Below, piece by piece: positions 1-5,878 of a DNA stretch of 6,344 nt. Made by a program: the position numbers and the translations under genes. Source of the DNA: Lentisphaeria bacterium (GTDB taxonomy: Bacteria > Verrucomicrobiota > Lentisphaeria > Oligosphaerales > PUNB01); NCBI GenBank assembly GCA_007133055.1, contig SLNM01000006.1, forward strand, positions 1-6,344, given 5' to 3'. The notes under the pieces were generated by a model that worked only from the letters and a program-made list of their open reading frames with translations, did no database searches and was not told the DNA's origin. Within the stretch, counting starts at the first letter, position 1; the number at the start of each line of letters is the position of its first letter.

Positions 1-19
1 CCACTTAGCCTGCAAGTGG
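1..19. repeat. Small perfect inverted repeat at the left edge
   Basis: Six-bp arms (CCACTT at 1-6, AAGTGG at 14-19) flank a 7-nt loop. No T-run follows on the plus strand, and the minus-strand continuation is outside the window. It could be the tail of a transcription unit lying to the left, or part of the tRNA terminator region. Confidence 0.4.
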
Positions 20-28
20 TCATGACAC

Positions 29-53
29 AAAAAGGCACGAAGCAATGGGTGCC
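29..53 (-). terminator. Probable intrinsic terminator of the tRNA-Arg gene
   Basis: Read on the minus strand, a 5-bp GC-rich stem (GGCAC at 53-49, GTGCC at 38-34) with a 10-nt loop is followed directly by TTTTTGTGT. It starts 19 nt past the encoded CCA end of the tRNA, the usual place for a tRNA terminator. The stem is short, so efficiency is uncertain. Confidence 0.5.
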
Positions 54-71
54 GTTCCCATGTTTTGCAAA

Positions 72-148
72 TGGTACGCCCGGCAGGGCTCGAACCTGCA
101 ACCTTCTGATCCGAAGTCAGATGCTCTATCCAATTGCGCTACGGGCGC
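72..148 (-). tRNA. tRNA-Arg, anticodon UCG
   Basis: The reverse complement folds as a complete 77-nt cloverleaf. It has a 7-bp acceptor stem (GCGCCCG with CGGGCGU, the terminal pair being G1-U72), an anticodon stem UCUGA/UCAGA with loop CUUCGGA, a five-base variable loop, a T stem GCAGG/CCUGC with loop UUCGAGC, and an encoded CCA end. The anticodon is UCG, which reads CGA and possibly CGG. The D stem is GCGC against GAGC, leaving one G-A opposition at positions 12-23 where tRNA-Arg genes normally have a U-A pair. Together with the terminal wobble this is a mild departure from consensus, but every arm is present and a functional gene is the best reading. It points away from tadA, so the two are not co-transcribed. 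Confidence 0.95.
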
Positions 149-230
149 GCTATAGTCAGGGAATACCCCAAACCGACAAACCAAAAAGGATCGGCTTGCC
201 CCGTTTTCAGGGAAAAAGCCAAAGCCGCGC

Positions 231-258
231 TTGCACGCGCCGGTTCAGGCATCATAGT
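231..258 (+). promoter_or_regulatory. Possible sigma70-type promoter upstream of tadA
   Basis: TTGCAC (231-236) and CATAGT (253-258, four of six matches to TATAAT) are separated by 16 nt, and the -10 lies about 70 nt upstream of the preferred tadA start. The -35 matches only half of the consensus. This is a weak sequence-only prediction. Confidence 0.25.
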
Positions 259-326
259 GATTAACATATTGTCGGCAAGAGAAAAATCAAGGAGAAAGAA
301 GCGGCACGAAAGTGCATGCAAAGGCT

Positions 327-851
327 ATGCAAAACGATCACGACTACATGCAAATCGCTCTGCGTCTGGCTCGCCAGGCGGCGGCCAGGGGGGAAGTGCC
401 GGTCGGCGCGGTCGCGGTCGATGAACATGGCTGCGTGATCGCAAGAGCCGCCAATCAGGTGGAAATGCTCAAGGACGGCACCGCCCACGCCGAGATGATC
501 GCGCTGACCCAGGCGGCCGCCGCGGTCGGCGACTGGCGGCTGACCGCGGTGACCCTCTACGCGACCAAGGAGCCCTGTCCGATGTGCGCCGGCGCAATGG
601 TCAACTGTCGGCTGGGACGTTTGGTTTTCGGCTGCCCCGACCCGCGCGGCGGCGCGGCCGGCGGCGGCCTGAACCTGCTCGACTTTCCCGGACTGCTGCA
701 TCGGGTGGAGGCGGTCGGCGGGGTGGGTGCCGAAGAATCGCGCCAGCTTCTGCAAAACTTCTTCCAGAACCGCCGCCGCTCCGCCCCGGCCGCCGAATGC
801 AAAATCGAGGATATGGATGCACCATGGCCCGAGAACTTGTCAATGAACTGA
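327..851 (+). CDS. tadA: tRNA-specific adenosine deaminase TadA
   Basis: This zinc-dependent cytosolic enzyme deaminates adenosine 34 to inosine in the anticodon of tRNA-Arg(ACG), so that one tRNA can read CGU, CGC and CGA. The 174-residue product has the full cytidine-deaminase-fold signature: GEVPVGAV at 22-29, the HAE motif with zinc ligand His54 and proton-shuttling Glu56, and PCPMCAGAM with zinc ligands Cys84 and Cys87. MVNCRLGRLVFG follows. These positions run three residues behind E. coli TadA and the length is close to its 167. The C-terminal tail is acidic and poorly conserved because it overlaps the next gene by 28 bp. The ATG at 327 is preferred because the product then begins like E. 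coli TadA (HDYMQIAL matching HEYWMRHAL). An in-frame GTG at 312 would add five residues. AAGGAG at 289-294 is rather far from either start. Confidence 0.95.
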   Translation: MQNDHDYMQIALRLARQAAARGEVPVGAVAVDEHGCVIARAANQVEMLKDGTAHAEMIALTQAAAAVGDWRLTAVTLYATKEPCPMCAGAMVNCRLGRLVFGCPDPRGGAAGGGLNLLDFPGLLHRVEAVGGVGAEESRQLLQNFFQNRRRSAPAAECKIEDMDAPWPENLSMN

Positions 852-1762
852 CCTGGTCGGTTTCGCGCGACCGGCTCTTCCGGCAATGCGAAAGGGCATA
901 CTACTACAACTACTACGGCGCCTGGGGCGGCTGGGACGCGGCGGCGCCGGAACCGATCCGTCGTCTTTATCTTCTGAAGAACATTCAGAGCATGGCGATG
1001 TGGGGCGGCGGCATCGTCCATCACACGATCGCGGAGGCTTTGCGCCGCTATGCCGAGAAGAAGACCCCGGTCACCGGCCAGACCCTATGTCGGGCGGCCC
1101 AGGCCAAACTGCGCCGCGGCTGGCTCGAGGCAGTCAACCGCGACTGGCTGGCCGCCCCCAAGAAAACCAATCTTTTCGAACTCTACTACGGCGACTCGAA
1201 GACGGTTGACGAAAGTCTAACCGAAGCTTTGCAGCGGCGCGTGTACGGCTGTCTGCACGCCTTTGCCGACTCTGCCCTGTGCCGCGAGATCATCGCAGTC
1301 CCCTACATGAACTGGAAACCGGTGGATCAACTCGACTCCTTCACGGTGGCCGGGATCAAAGTCTGGTGCGCGATCGACTTCGCCTATGTCGACGAACACG
1401 GTGCCCTGCGCATTCTGGACTGGAAAACCGGGGCGGAAAAGGAGGATGAACTGCGCCTGCAACTGGCCTGCTATGCCCTGTTCGCGATCGGCAAATGGCA
1501 CACGACCCGGGAACGCCTGCGTCTGGCCGGCGTGTTCCTCGGCGATCAGGCTCGGACCAGCGAATACCCGATCGACGATGCGGCTCTGCGCGAGGCGGAG
1601 GGCAAGATCGAGCACAGTCTCGAGAAAATGCGGGCGCGACTGCGCGATCCGGCAAAGAACCTGGCAGCCGAAGAGGACTTCCCGACCTGCGACCGGCCGC
1701 GCACCTGCCGACACTGCAATTTTCGCCAGGTCTGTCCGGCCGCTTCCGCCCGGGCGGAATAA
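824..1762 (+). CDS. RecB-like PD-(D/E)XK nuclease with predicted 4Fe-4S cluster
   Basis: The 312-residue protein has the architecture of PDDEXK_1/Cas4/AddB-type nucleases. An N-terminal SVSRDRLFRQCERAYYYNYY segment (12-31) carries Cys22. WGGGIVHH (60-67) supplies the motif-I histidine. Asp185 in AIDFAYVD and Asp199-x-Lys201 in ILDWKTG form the metal-binding core. QLACY (213-217) is the QxxxY motif. The C-terminus has Cys295-x2-Cys298-x5-Cys304, and with Cys22 this matches the spacing used by AddB and Cas4 to hold a 4Fe-4S cluster; Cys289 is an additional cysteine. All catalytic residues are intact, so an active DNA exo- or endonuclease is inferred; the substrate is unknown. No helicase, Cas gene or AddA partner is visible. 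The ATG at 824 gives the family N-terminus and has GAGG 13 nt upstream. It overlaps the end of tadA by 28 bp, implying co-transcription and translational coupling. Confidence 0.9.
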   Translation: MARELVNELTWSVSRDRLFRQCERAYYYNYYGAWGGWDAAAPEPIRRLYLLKNIQSMAMWGGGIVHHTIAEALRRYAEKKTPVTGQTLCRAAQAKLRRGWLEAVNRDWLAAPKKTNLFELYYGDSKTVDESLTEALQRRVYGCLHAFADSALCREIIAVPYMNWKPVDQLDSFTVAGIKVWCAIDFAYVDEHGALRILDWKTGAEKEDELRLQLACYALFAIGKWHTTRERLRLAGVFLGDQARTSEYPIDDAALREAEGKIEHSLEKMRARLRDPAKNLAAEEDFPTCDRPRTCRHCNFRQVCPAASARAE

Positions 1763-1765
1763 AAC

Positions 1766-1771
1766 AAGGAG
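1766..1771 (+). other. Shine-Dalgarno-like AAGGAG without a nearby start codon
   Basis: AAGGAG lies four bases past the nuclease stop codon, but no ATG, GTG or TTG occurs at a suitable distance downstream. The next gene begins about 100 nt later at ATGs with no good SD. It may be chance, or a vestige of an earlier start of the downstream gene. Confidence 0.3.
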
Positions 1772-1872
1772 AAGGGGCGACCGCAGAGATCTCCGATCGC
1801 GATACCGGCAAGCGCCAGCCACTGTCTTCGGCTCTCATTGCAAACCGAAAAGCCATGCGAGAACAGTCCAAC

Positions 1873-2427
1873 ATGAAGCCACCGGTCGAAACCGGCGACA
1901 TCCTGATCGCCCCAATCACCTTGCAGGACGGCAACTTTATGCAGTCGGTTGTATTGATTTGCGAGCACGACCAGGAGCGCGGCTCCTACGGTCTGATTCT
2001 GAATCGTCCGATCCACACGGTACCCGGTTTCCTCCGCGAATTTCCGGGAATCGAGAACAACCTCTTCCAGGGCGGCCCGGTGCGTACCGAAGTCATGCAG
2101 GTGCTGCACCCCTACGGCGAACTGCTGCCGGGCTCTCTCGAACTGCTGTCCGGAGTCTGGATGGGCGGCGACGCCGAAATTTTGCAGGTCGGCCTGGAAA
2201 GCGGCCAATTCGTCGCCGACGAATGCCGATTCCTGCTCGGCTATGCGGGCTGGAGCCAAGGGCAACTGAATGCCGAATTCGAAGTCGATGCCTGGCTGGT
2301 CGCCCGCGCCGACACCGAACTGGTGCTGCGCACACCGCCCGAGATCATGTGGAGTCGAGCCATTCGGCGGCTTTCGCAAAGCCATCCCATATTCGGCAAT
2401 TTTCCGGATCAACCCGGCAACAACTGA
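1873..2427 (+). CDS. YqgE/AlgH (UPF0301) family protein
   Basis: The 184-residue product matches the UPF0301/DUF179 family across its length. It has TGDILIAPITLQDGNFMQSV (7-26, like the N-terminus of E. coli YqgE), LICEHDQERGSYGLILNRPI, FQGGPV, and the late GYAGWSQGQLNAEFEVDAWL block. The family is cytosolic and its biochemical role is unsettled; the AlgH name comes from alginate work in Pseudomonas and should not be read as proof of a regulatory function. The ATG at 1873 gives the usual family N-terminus. An ATG at 1855 would add six residues, and neither has a clear SD. It follows the nuclease gene by 110 nt and precedes a response regulator by 73 nt, so co-transcription with the nuclease is possible but not evident. 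The protein is complete and close to the family's usual size. Confidence 0.9.
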   Translation: MKPPVETGDILIAPITLQDGNFMQSVVLICEHDQERGSYGLILNRPIHTVPGFLREFPGIENNLFQGGPVRTEVMQVLHPYGELLPGSLELLSGVWMGGDAEILQVGLESGQFVADECRFLLGYAGWSQGQLNAEFEVDAWLVARADTELVLRTPPEIMWSRAIRRLSQSHPIFGNFPDQPGNN

Positions 2428-2436
2428 CCTGATTGA

Positions 2437-2465
2437 TTCATGCGAATTCGGCCATGCTGTATTAT
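2437..2465 (+). promoter_or_regulatory. Candidate promoter for the response regulator
   Basis: In the AT-richer 73-nt gap after the yqgE-family gene, TATTAT (2460-2465, five of six matches to the sigma70 -10 box) is preceded after 17 nt by the weak -35 TTCATG (2437-2442). The start codon at 2501 is 35 nt beyond the -10 box. It would let the regulator be expressed independently of the upstream genes. Confidence 0.35.
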
Positions 2466-2500
2466 TGATCAATTTTCGACACAAGACCGATTGCACCCCA

Positions 2501-3184
2501 ATGCTAAAGCAAAGAAAAATCCTGCTGATCGACGACCACGGCGTGGTCCGTCGCGGTCTGGCGCAACTGATCGAAAGACAGATCGGCATGACGGTGTGCG
2601 GCGAGGTCGGCACCCCCCGCCAAGCCCTGGCCGCGATCGAAGCCCAAACCCCGGATGTCGTGGTGCTCGACATTTCGCTCGGCGACTACAGCGGGCTGTC
2701 GCTGATCAAGGATATTCGCTGCCGCCGCGAGGATCTGCCGATCCTGGTTCTTTCCATGCACGACGAAAACCTCTACGCCGAACGAGTCCTGCGCAACGGC
2801 GCCAACGGCTACATCATGAAGGAAAGGGCGGCGGAGGAAGTGATCGCGGCGATCAACAAAGTGGCGGACGGCGCCATCTACCTGAGCCAGGAGATGAGTG
2901 CGCGCCTGCTCGCCCCGACCAGTCGGCGGCAGAGCAGCGGCTTCGCGACCGATGCCCGGCGCGAACTGACCAATCGCGAGCTGGAAGTTCTGGCGGCCAT
3001 CGGCAACGGCAATAAAACCGCGGAGATCGCGCAGACCCTTCACATCAGCATCAAAACCGTGGAATCCCACCGCGCCAACATCAAGCGCAAGCTCGGCCTG
3101 AGCAATGCGATCGAACTGCTGCAGTACGCCACCCGGCTGCACCAGCCCAGGCCTGACAAACCGAACAAGCAAGCATCGACATGA
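2501..3184 (+). CDS. NarL/FixJ-family response regulator (REC + LuxR-type HTH)
   Basis: This is a 227-residue two-component transcriptional regulator. The N-terminal receiver domain (about 5-122) has the acidic pair Asp11/Asp12, the phospho-acceptor Asp57 in VVVLDISLG, the switch residue Ser85 in VLSMHD and Lys107 in GYIMKE. A linker rich in Ser and Arg (about 138-154) leads to a LuxR/GerE helix-turn-helix at 155-213: ELTNRELEVLAAI, then NKTAEIAQTLHISIKTVESH, with the recognition helix around 182-197. All residues needed for phosphorylation and DNA binding are present, so it should be a functional regulator; its signal and targets cannot be read from sequence. No histidine kinase is encoded here, so it is an orphan within the window. 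The ATG at 2501 gives the normal family start. It lacks an obvious SD, and the leader is AT-rich with a candidate promoter. Confidence 0.95.
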   Translation: MLKQRKILLIDDHGVVRRGLAQLIERQIGMTVCGEVGTPRQALAAIEAQTPDVVVLDISLGDYSGLSLIKDIRCRREDLPILVLSMHDENLYAERVLRNGANGYIMKERAAEEVIAAINKVADGAIYLSQEMSARLLAPTSRRQSSGFATDARRELTNRELEVLAAIGNGNKTAEIAQTLHISIKTVESHRANIKRKLGLSNAIELLQYATRLHQPRPDKPNKQAST

Positions 3185-3193
3185 TCCCGAAGG

Positions 3194-3208
3194 AGCATGA
3201 TCAATGCT
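3194..3208. repeat. Short hairpin after the response regulator
   Basis: AGCAT (3194-3198) and ATGCT (3204-3208) can pair around GATCA, with G-U pairs able to extend the stem. TTGGTTTT follows on the plus strand. It is too AT-rich to be a strong intrinsic terminator. Its left arm shares bases with the AAGGAG at 3190-3195, and its right arm contains the start of a mini-ORF. Confidence 0.3.
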
Positions 3209-3245
3209 TTGGTTTTCGCGGTCTGAGGCGGACGGGTCAGGCTGA
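3204..3245 (+). CDS. Possible 13-residue leader peptide ORF
   Basis: ATG at 3204 is preceded at 8 nt by a full AAGGAG (3190-3195), the best-placed SD on the plus strand between 2428 and 4714. It encodes MLWFSRSEADGSG and then TGA. The stop is 59 nt before the preferred start of the GH28 gene. The ORF is too short for similarity evidence and may not be a gene. Its position suggests a leader ORF or the decayed start of an older gene. An overlapping 24-codon ORF starts at the ATGA shared with the regulator's stop (3181-3255) but has no suitable SD. Confidence 0.2.
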   Translation: MLWFSRSEADGSG

Positions 3246-3304
3246 ATCGGGCTAGCTTGAACGATCTAATTCGAGTTGATGGGTTGAGTCCTGAGTCGCA
3301 AGTT

Positions 3305-4714
3305 ATGACAAACGAAGACGATAGTGAGCAATTGCGTTTTATGGAAGATTTCGACATACGATCCTACGACGCGGTCGGCGACGGGGCAACCAACGACACG
3401 ACGCCCCTCCAGTCTGCCATCGATGCCTGTGCAGCAAGGGGCGGCGGCACGGTTGTGGTTCCCGCCGGACGCTATGTGACGGGGACGATTGTGCTGCGCA
3501 GCCATGTGCATTTGCGTTTCGAGCCTGGAGCGAGTCTGCTGGCCAGTCTTGACCTCGCCCATTTTCCCAGCTTCCCCTCCCGGCTGCCATCCTACAACGG
3601 CGAAATGGAAACCCACAAGGCGCTGTTGCTTGCGGATGAGGCCGAGGACATTTCGGTCACCGGCCCAGGGACGATCGACGGTCGCTGCCTCGAACTTGAC
3701 ATCCCCTATAAACTGCCCAGCTTCGCCAACCGCCCCCGCCTCATTCACTTTCGCGGCTGCCGCAAGGTTCGCGTGCGCGACATCACCCTCCGCGACGCGG
3801 CCACCTGGGTGCAGCACTACCTGCTCTGCGAAGACTTGGTGATCGACGGGATCACCGTGAACAGCCGCGAAAACAAAGACATCGCGGCGGTGCGCTACGC
3901 CACCTGCAAGGGGCTCAATCAGGACGGGCTTGATATCGACAGTTGCCGGGAAGTGCGCGTCGGCAACTGCTCGATCAACAGCGGTGACGATGCGATCGTC
4001 CTGAAAAGCCGTCCGGGTCTGCCCTGCCAGGATGTGGTTGTGGTTAACTGCACGGTGTCAAGCAACGCCTCGGGGCTCAAACTGGGCACCGAGTCCAACG
4101 GCGATTTCCGCCGGGTGTGCATCAGCAATTGCACGGTTCGCGACACCCGCTGCGATGGGATCAGCGTCATCATGGTGGACGGCGCGGCCTGCGAACAAAT
4201 CAGTTTCCAGGGCATACTCATGGACAACATCAAAGGGTCAGCCATTTTCATCCGGCTGGGGAATCGAGGTCGCCCCATTCGCCGCGACGACCCCCGTCCC
4301 TCCATGGGCAGTATGCGCGACATTTCGGTGAGCGATGTGCTGGCCACGCGGATCGGGGGCTGGTGTGGGAACAATGACACTACGATTCGCAACGGAGCTT
4401 CGGTTACCGGCCTGCCCGAACACCGCGTCGACAATGTCAGCCTGACCAATATCTCCATTCGGGGCATCGGCGGGGCGAGTTCGGAAAGTGTCGGCCGCGA
4501 AATTCCCGAGCTGGCGGAAAATTATCCCACTGGGCGGATGTTTGGCGAACTGCCGGCCTACGGCCTATATTGCCGTCACATTGATGGCTTGTGGTTGCGG
4601 GACTGCCGGTTTTTCACGGATATCCCTGATCCTCGCCCCGTCCTGGTGATGGAGGATGTGCTCAACGCCGAGATCCATGAACCACTGCTCGAACACGCTC
4701 GTCGGACGCGCTGA
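3305..4714 (+). CDS. Glycoside hydrolase family 28 (polygalacturonase-like) protein
   Basis: The 469-residue product is a right-handed beta-helix of the pectinase type. It opens with the characteristic FDIRSYDAVGDGATNDTTPL and QSAIDACAARGGGTVVVPAG segments. The GH28 catalytic aspartates are present: Asp207 in NQDGLDIDSC (205-214) and Asp228/Asp229 in SGDDAIVLKS (226-235). The classical GHG histidine position is Ser256 in SNASGLKLGTES, and the RIK motif is replaced by ISVIMVDG. A later FIRLGNRGRP stretch is recalled from distant bacterial GH28 proteins. The likely reaction is hydrolysis of galacturonan or a related rhamnogalacturonan or oligosaccharide; exact specificity cannot be assigned. 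There is no signal peptide, so a cytosolic role on imported oligosaccharides is inferred. Start choice is uncertain: TTG 3257, ATG 3305 or ATG 3341, none with a good SD. No transporter or other pectin gene is adjacent. Confidence 0.9.
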   Translation: MTNEDDSEQLRFMEDFDIRSYDAVGDGATNDTTPLQSAIDACAARGGGTVVVPAGRYVTGTIVLRSHVHLRFEPGASLLASLDLAHFPSFPSRLPSYNGEMETHKALLLADEAEDISVTGPGTIDGRCLELDIPYKLPSFANRPRLIHFRGCRKVRVRDITLRDAATWVQHYLLCEDLVIDGITVNSRENKDIAAVRYATCKGLNQDGLDIDSCREVRVGNCSINSGDDAIVLKSRPGLPCQDVVVVNCTVSSNASGLKLGTESNGDFRRVCISNCTVRDTRCDGISVIMVDGAACEQISFQGILMDNIKGSAIFIRLGNRGRPIRRDDPRPSMGSMRDISVSDVLATRIGGWCGNNDTTIRNGASVTGLPEHRVDNVSLTNISIRGIGGASSESVGREIPELAENYPTGRMFGELPAYGLYCRHIDGLWLRDCRFFTDIPDPRPVLVMEDVLNAEIHEPLLEHARRTR

Positions 4715-4730
4715 AGCTCCAAGTTGCCGG

Positions 4731-4753
4731 GAGCTGCGGGTTGCCGCGGGCTC
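4731..4753. terminator. GC-rich hairpin between convergent genes
   Basis: GAGC-T-GCGG, loop GTTG, CCGC-GG-GCTC form a 9-bp stem (10 with one G-U pair) with a single bulged G. It sits 17 nt past the GH28 stop, between convergently transcribed genes, where a bidirectional terminator is expected. There is no U-tract on either side, so a non-canonical or Rho-assisted terminator, or a simple repeat, is equally possible. Confidence 0.35.
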
Positions 4754-4848
4754 GAAAGAAATGACAGACCGCCAAAGCGGGGGCGGCGATCACCAGTCCG
4801 GCGGCGGCACATGCATCAATGCAGGCAGGTAAGTTGCCCGCTGGCACA

Positions 4849-5781
4849 TCATTCAGCCTGCTCCGGTTCAACCGTCGGCTCAGCTTCCGGCTCAACCTCA
4901 GGTTCAACCACCAGGCGAGCATGGCGGCGCAGCTTTTCGACGGTCGCCGGGCCAATTCCGTCAATCTCCAGCAGGTCGTCGAAGTCGCGATAGGGACGGT
5001 GTTCGACAATCAGCCGCGCCCGCTTCGAGCCAATGCCGGGCAGCAGCAGCAGTTCGTCGAAAGCCGCCGAGTTGAGATCGGGCGGATCACCGGTCGGAGC
5101 GGCCGCGGCCCGCACCCGCCGCCCGATCTCCTGCAATTGCCTCGATTCCTCCCGGCTTTCCGCCCGCAACTCCACCAGGCGCTCGGGCTCGCTGCGCTCC
5201 CATGCCCCCACCCGCCCCATGGCTGCGGCCAGCTCCAGATCGCGCATCCGCGCCTCCGCCTCGCTGCGATGCACACCCTCGGGGGTCTCGCGGCGCACGC
5301 CAAACGCCCTGGCCAAACCTTCCGCCACCAGGATTTCTCCCAGATCCCGACCGTCCGATACTCGGACAAAGGCATATATGCGGCCTTGCGCGCTGCGGCC
5401 GCCCGCACTGGCCAAGCTGGTATGGATCATGAAAGGCTCTTTCAGAAGTTCGCGGGTGCGGGCGGCCGCCAGACGGCCGAAAGCCACCGTTTCAGCATGG
5501 GAAGGCAGTCCGAAATAGGCGGTCTGGTCCCTTACGCGGCGAGCGTCGGTCTCGGTTCCGACAGTGGTCTCCGGACAATCGACATAGTAGAGCCGAACCA
5601 TATAGTCGTCCCCCTCCGGAGTTCTGACCCGGAAGCTGTCGCCATCATTACTCGCGTCCTCGACCAGCGCGCAATCCGCGATTCTCTGCAAGCCGGCGGC
5701 TCCGCTCGCCCCCGAAAGACAGAGCGCCACGCCCGCCGCGAGCCCGAAGCAACGCCTTAAATTCAAGCCTGCAAACTGCAT
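4849..5781 (-). CDS. Exported thermonuclease-like (SNase) protein with C-terminal helix-hairpin-helix
   Basis: The 310-residue product starts at ATG 5781, set by AGGAGG nine bases upstream. It opens with a Sec-type signal peptide (MQFAGLNLRR, then a hydrophobic stretch to about residue 30). The SNase domain (about 35-170) retains the staphylococcal nuclease catalytic set: Arg63 and Glu71 in VRLYYVDCPET, and Arg134 in QGRIYAFV. The Ca-binding Asp48 (NDGDS) and Asp68 are also kept. A charged linker (about 172-225) leads to a ComEA-like (HhH)2 region (235-292) with DLNSAAFDELLLLPGIGSKR and DLLEIDGIGPATVEKLRR, which binds the DNA backbone without sequence specificity. The end is a Pro/Glu tail, EPEVEPEAEPTVEPEQAE. 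Together these suggest a secreted or periplasmic, metal-dependent nuclease tethered to DNA. It is transcribed convergently with GH28 and divergently from the partial gene at 6251. Domain calls are firm; the biological role (nutrient DNA, biofilm or uptake) is inference. Confidence 0.93.
   Translation of the reverse strand: MQFAGLNLRRCFGLAAGVALCLSGASGAAGLQRIADCALVEDASNDGDSFRVRTPEGDDYMVRLYYVDCPETTVGTETDARRVRDQTAYFGLPSHAETVAFGRLAAARTRELLKEPFMIHTSLASAGGRSAQGRIYAFVRVSDGRDLGEILVAEGLARAFGVRRETPEGVHRSEAEARMRDLELAAAMGRVGAWERSEPERLVELRAESREESRQLQEIGRRVRAAAAPTGDPPDLNSAAFDELLLLPGIGSKRARLIVEHRPYRDFDDLLEIDGIGPATVEKLRRHARLVVEPEVEPEAEPTVEPEQAE
4862..4909 (-). repeat. Four imperfect 12-bp tandem units encoding the Pro/Glu tail
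   Basis: On the plus strand the units are TCCGGTTCAACC, GTCGGCTCAGCT, TCCGGCTCAACC and TCAGGTTCAACC, back to back. Being a multiple of three, gain or loss of a unit changes the tail of the nuclease by four residues without a frameshift. Confidence 0.75.
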
Positions 5782-5790
5782 CTTTCCTGT

Positions 5791-5796
5791 CCTCCT
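5791..5796 (-). promoter_or_regulatory. Strong Shine-Dalgarno of the SNase-HhH gene
   Basis: On the minus strand AGGAGG lies nine bases before ATG 5781. This site decides the start against several further in-frame ATGs upstream: it places the signal peptide at the very N-terminus, whereas upstream starts would add a non-conserved extension read partly from the palindrome region. Confidence 0.8.
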
Positions 5797-5843
5797 GTTT
5801 TTTTCAGACCGCATCAAGCCTGATTGATTCGATTTCGACGCAA

Positions 5844-5870
5844 CCACCGCATTCCGTGGGATGCTTGTGG
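5844..5870. repeat. Imperfect hairpin in the SNase-HhH leader
   Basis: CCAC (5844-5847) pairs with GTGG (5867-5870), and inside it GCATTC with GGATGC using one G-U pair. It lies between the candidate promoter and the SD of the minus-strand nuclease gene, so it would be in the 5' untranslated region. It could be a leader structure or an operator-like dyad; there is no further evidence. Confidence 0.3.
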
Positions 5871-5878
5871 TTTCACAA

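Noticed and set aside
16..424. Short plus-strand ORFs at the left edge
   Set aside because: They overlap the tRNA gene or the tadA gene in another frame and have no RBS or family similarity.
824..1762. Nuclease as a genuine CRISPR Cas4
   Set aside because: The fold and cysteine pattern are shared by many RecB-like nucleases. No cas1, cas2 or repeat-spacer array is present in the window.
1546..2673. 375-codon minus-strand ORF
   Set aside because: It is antisense to the nuclease, yqgE-family and regulator genes, all of which have clear family motifs. The open frame follows from GC-rich codon bias, and the translation has no recognisable domain.
4769..4780. CCGC-CAAA-GCGG hairpin as a terminator of the minus-strand nuclease
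   Set aside because: Only four base pairs and no T-run on either strand.
4819..5760. 313-codon plus-strand ORF
   Set aside because: It is the antisense shadow of the SNase-HhH gene, which has catalytic motifs, a signal peptide and an AGGAGG site. The antisense translation has no coherent domain.
5819..5830. Exact 12-mer CCTGATTGATTC shared with 2428-2439
   Set aside because: Both copies are intergenic and precede genes, but about one exact 12-mer match is expected by chance in a window this size.
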